This document shows positions 63,709 through 64,000 of a DNA stretch of 64,000 nt, in pieces. The position numbers were made by a program, and so were the translations under genes. Each line of letters opens with the position of its first letter. The stretch's first letter is position 1. The stretch is from Campylobacter estrildidarum (lineage in GTDB: Bacteria; Campylobacterota; Campylobacteria; Campylobacterales; Campylobacteraceae), in contig NZ_NXLZ01000001.1 of NCBI RefSeq assembly GCF_005406205.1, forward strand, positions 186,001 to 250,000. The letters are read 5' to 3'. A model generated the notes under the pieces. That model did not search any database, was not told where the DNA came from, and saw only the letters and a program-made list of their open reading frames with translations.

Positions 63709-64000
63709 TTTTTTATCGCCTTTATATGAGCTTTACTTTCTTTAGAATTTGAAAACTCTTTATCTTTAAAAGTTTTTTTCAAAATTTCCCAAGCCTTATA
63801 ACAATCTCCAAGCTTATAATATCCCCAAGCCAAAGAATCCAAATAATACAAATTCTGCGGATCTTTTTTCAAAGCAAGTTCTACAAATTTAATCCCTTTT
63901 TTAACATCTAAATCATAATCAATCAATAAATACCCATAATAATTTAAATATAAATCATTAGTATTTTCATCAATCGCTCTTTCAAATTTTTCTTTTACAG
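63693..64000 (-). CDS. TPR-repeat protein, C-terminal part (truncated by window edge)
   Basis: The minus-strand frame is open to the window edge: [45 protein letters not shown], then [30 protein letters not shown]. These are tetratricopeptide helices (34-residue repeats). It matches the C-terminal end of a large TPR lipoprotein at the same place in C. jejuni. The start lies beyond the window. Its stop overlaps the TrpC-like gene by 16 bases, so the two are co-translated. An in-frame TTG at 63924-63926 is not the true start. Confidence 0.85.
   Translation of the reverse strand, partial: VKEKFERAIDENTNDLYLNYYGYLLIDYDLDVKKGIKFVELALKKDPQNLYYLDSLAWGYYKLGDCYKAWEILKKTFKDKEFSNSKESKAHIKAIKKCLKL

Noticed and set aside
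1-64000. CRISPR arrays, insertion sequences, prophage or integrative element borders
   Set aside because: I saw no spaced direct repeats, transposase or integrase frames, tRNA-associated duplications or atypical base composition, apart from the small RNA-like block at 12.8 kb.

Overview
The window is a gene-dense, AT-rich stretch of a Campylobacter chromosome. Gene content and protein sequences match the thermotolerant Campylobacter core: PetABC, the energy-taxis proteins CetA/CetB/CetC, the 2-oxoglutarate oxidoreductase OorDABC, a monomeric isocitrate dehydrogenase, and flagellar genes with sigma-28 and sigma-54 promoters. Compared from memory with C. jejuni NCTC 11168, it joins a block like Cj1184c-Cj1204c (petC to atpB) to a block like Cj0550-Cj0497 (fliS-downstream gene to the TPR lipoprotein). 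The luxS/metE/metF group expected between gatB and atpB and the sucCD pair expected between mdh and oorD are both missing. This fits a member of the C. lari group or a close relative better than C. jejuni or C. coli. That assignment is an inference.

Layout. 1-2757: cytochrome bc1 operon petABC on the minus strand, with petC cut by the window edge. 2847-5975: ArsB-like permease and mnmG. 6060-8587: energy taxis, cetB, cetA and cetC. 8845-12689: dctA, an inverse-autotransporter-type beta-barrel gene and a Pit-type phosphate permease. 12690-12998: the only gap over 300 bp, holding a GC-richer, foldable element that I read as an unannotated structured RNA. 12999-17475: a dihydroorotase-like pseudoenzyme, gpsA, gatB, a tiny membrane protein and atpB. 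17637-20599: flagellar cap operon flaG-fliD-fliS plus a downstream chaperone-like gene. 20741-28538: ubiD-like, hemC, fxsA-like, proS, hemA, polyprenyl synthase and two small conserved genes. 28643-34681: oorDABC, mdh and icd. 34798-41401: an AsmA-like giant and, divergently, mltG, flgB-flgC-fliE and a class B PBP. 41417-49243: rhodanese, htpG, crcB, plsC, a membrane protein, purQ-purS-purC and ctpA. 49395-52398: a CsoR-type repressor and clpB. 52411-53559: a broken, homopolymer-rich acetyltransferase gene. 53559-64000: pbpA, maf, alaS, a DegT aminotransferase and a Gfo/Idh dehydrogenase, hemH, selU, a HIT protein, a TrpC-like pseudoenzyme and the C-terminal part of a TPR protein.

How the genes work together. 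Most of the window is respiration and central metabolism (bc1 complex, ATP synthase subunit a, Oor, Icd, Mdh, dicarboxylate uptake, haem and quinone synthesis), together with motility and taxis that read the energy state. The most unusual items are these: (1) the candidate RNA at about 12749-12862 shares a split 15-nt sequence with the cetA leader and, if transcribed from the plus strand, would be complementary to the cetA mRNA; (2) a triple-frameshifted hexapeptide acetyltransferase with T9 and G9 tracts, in which three one-base deletions would restore a full-length protein; (3) a TrpC homologue that keeps its fold but has lost nearly all catalytic signatures; (4) a dihydroorotase homologue lacking metal ligands; (5) a passenger-less intimin/invasin-type beta-barrel protein; and (6) an orphan CsoR-type metal sensor with a His-rich N-terminus.
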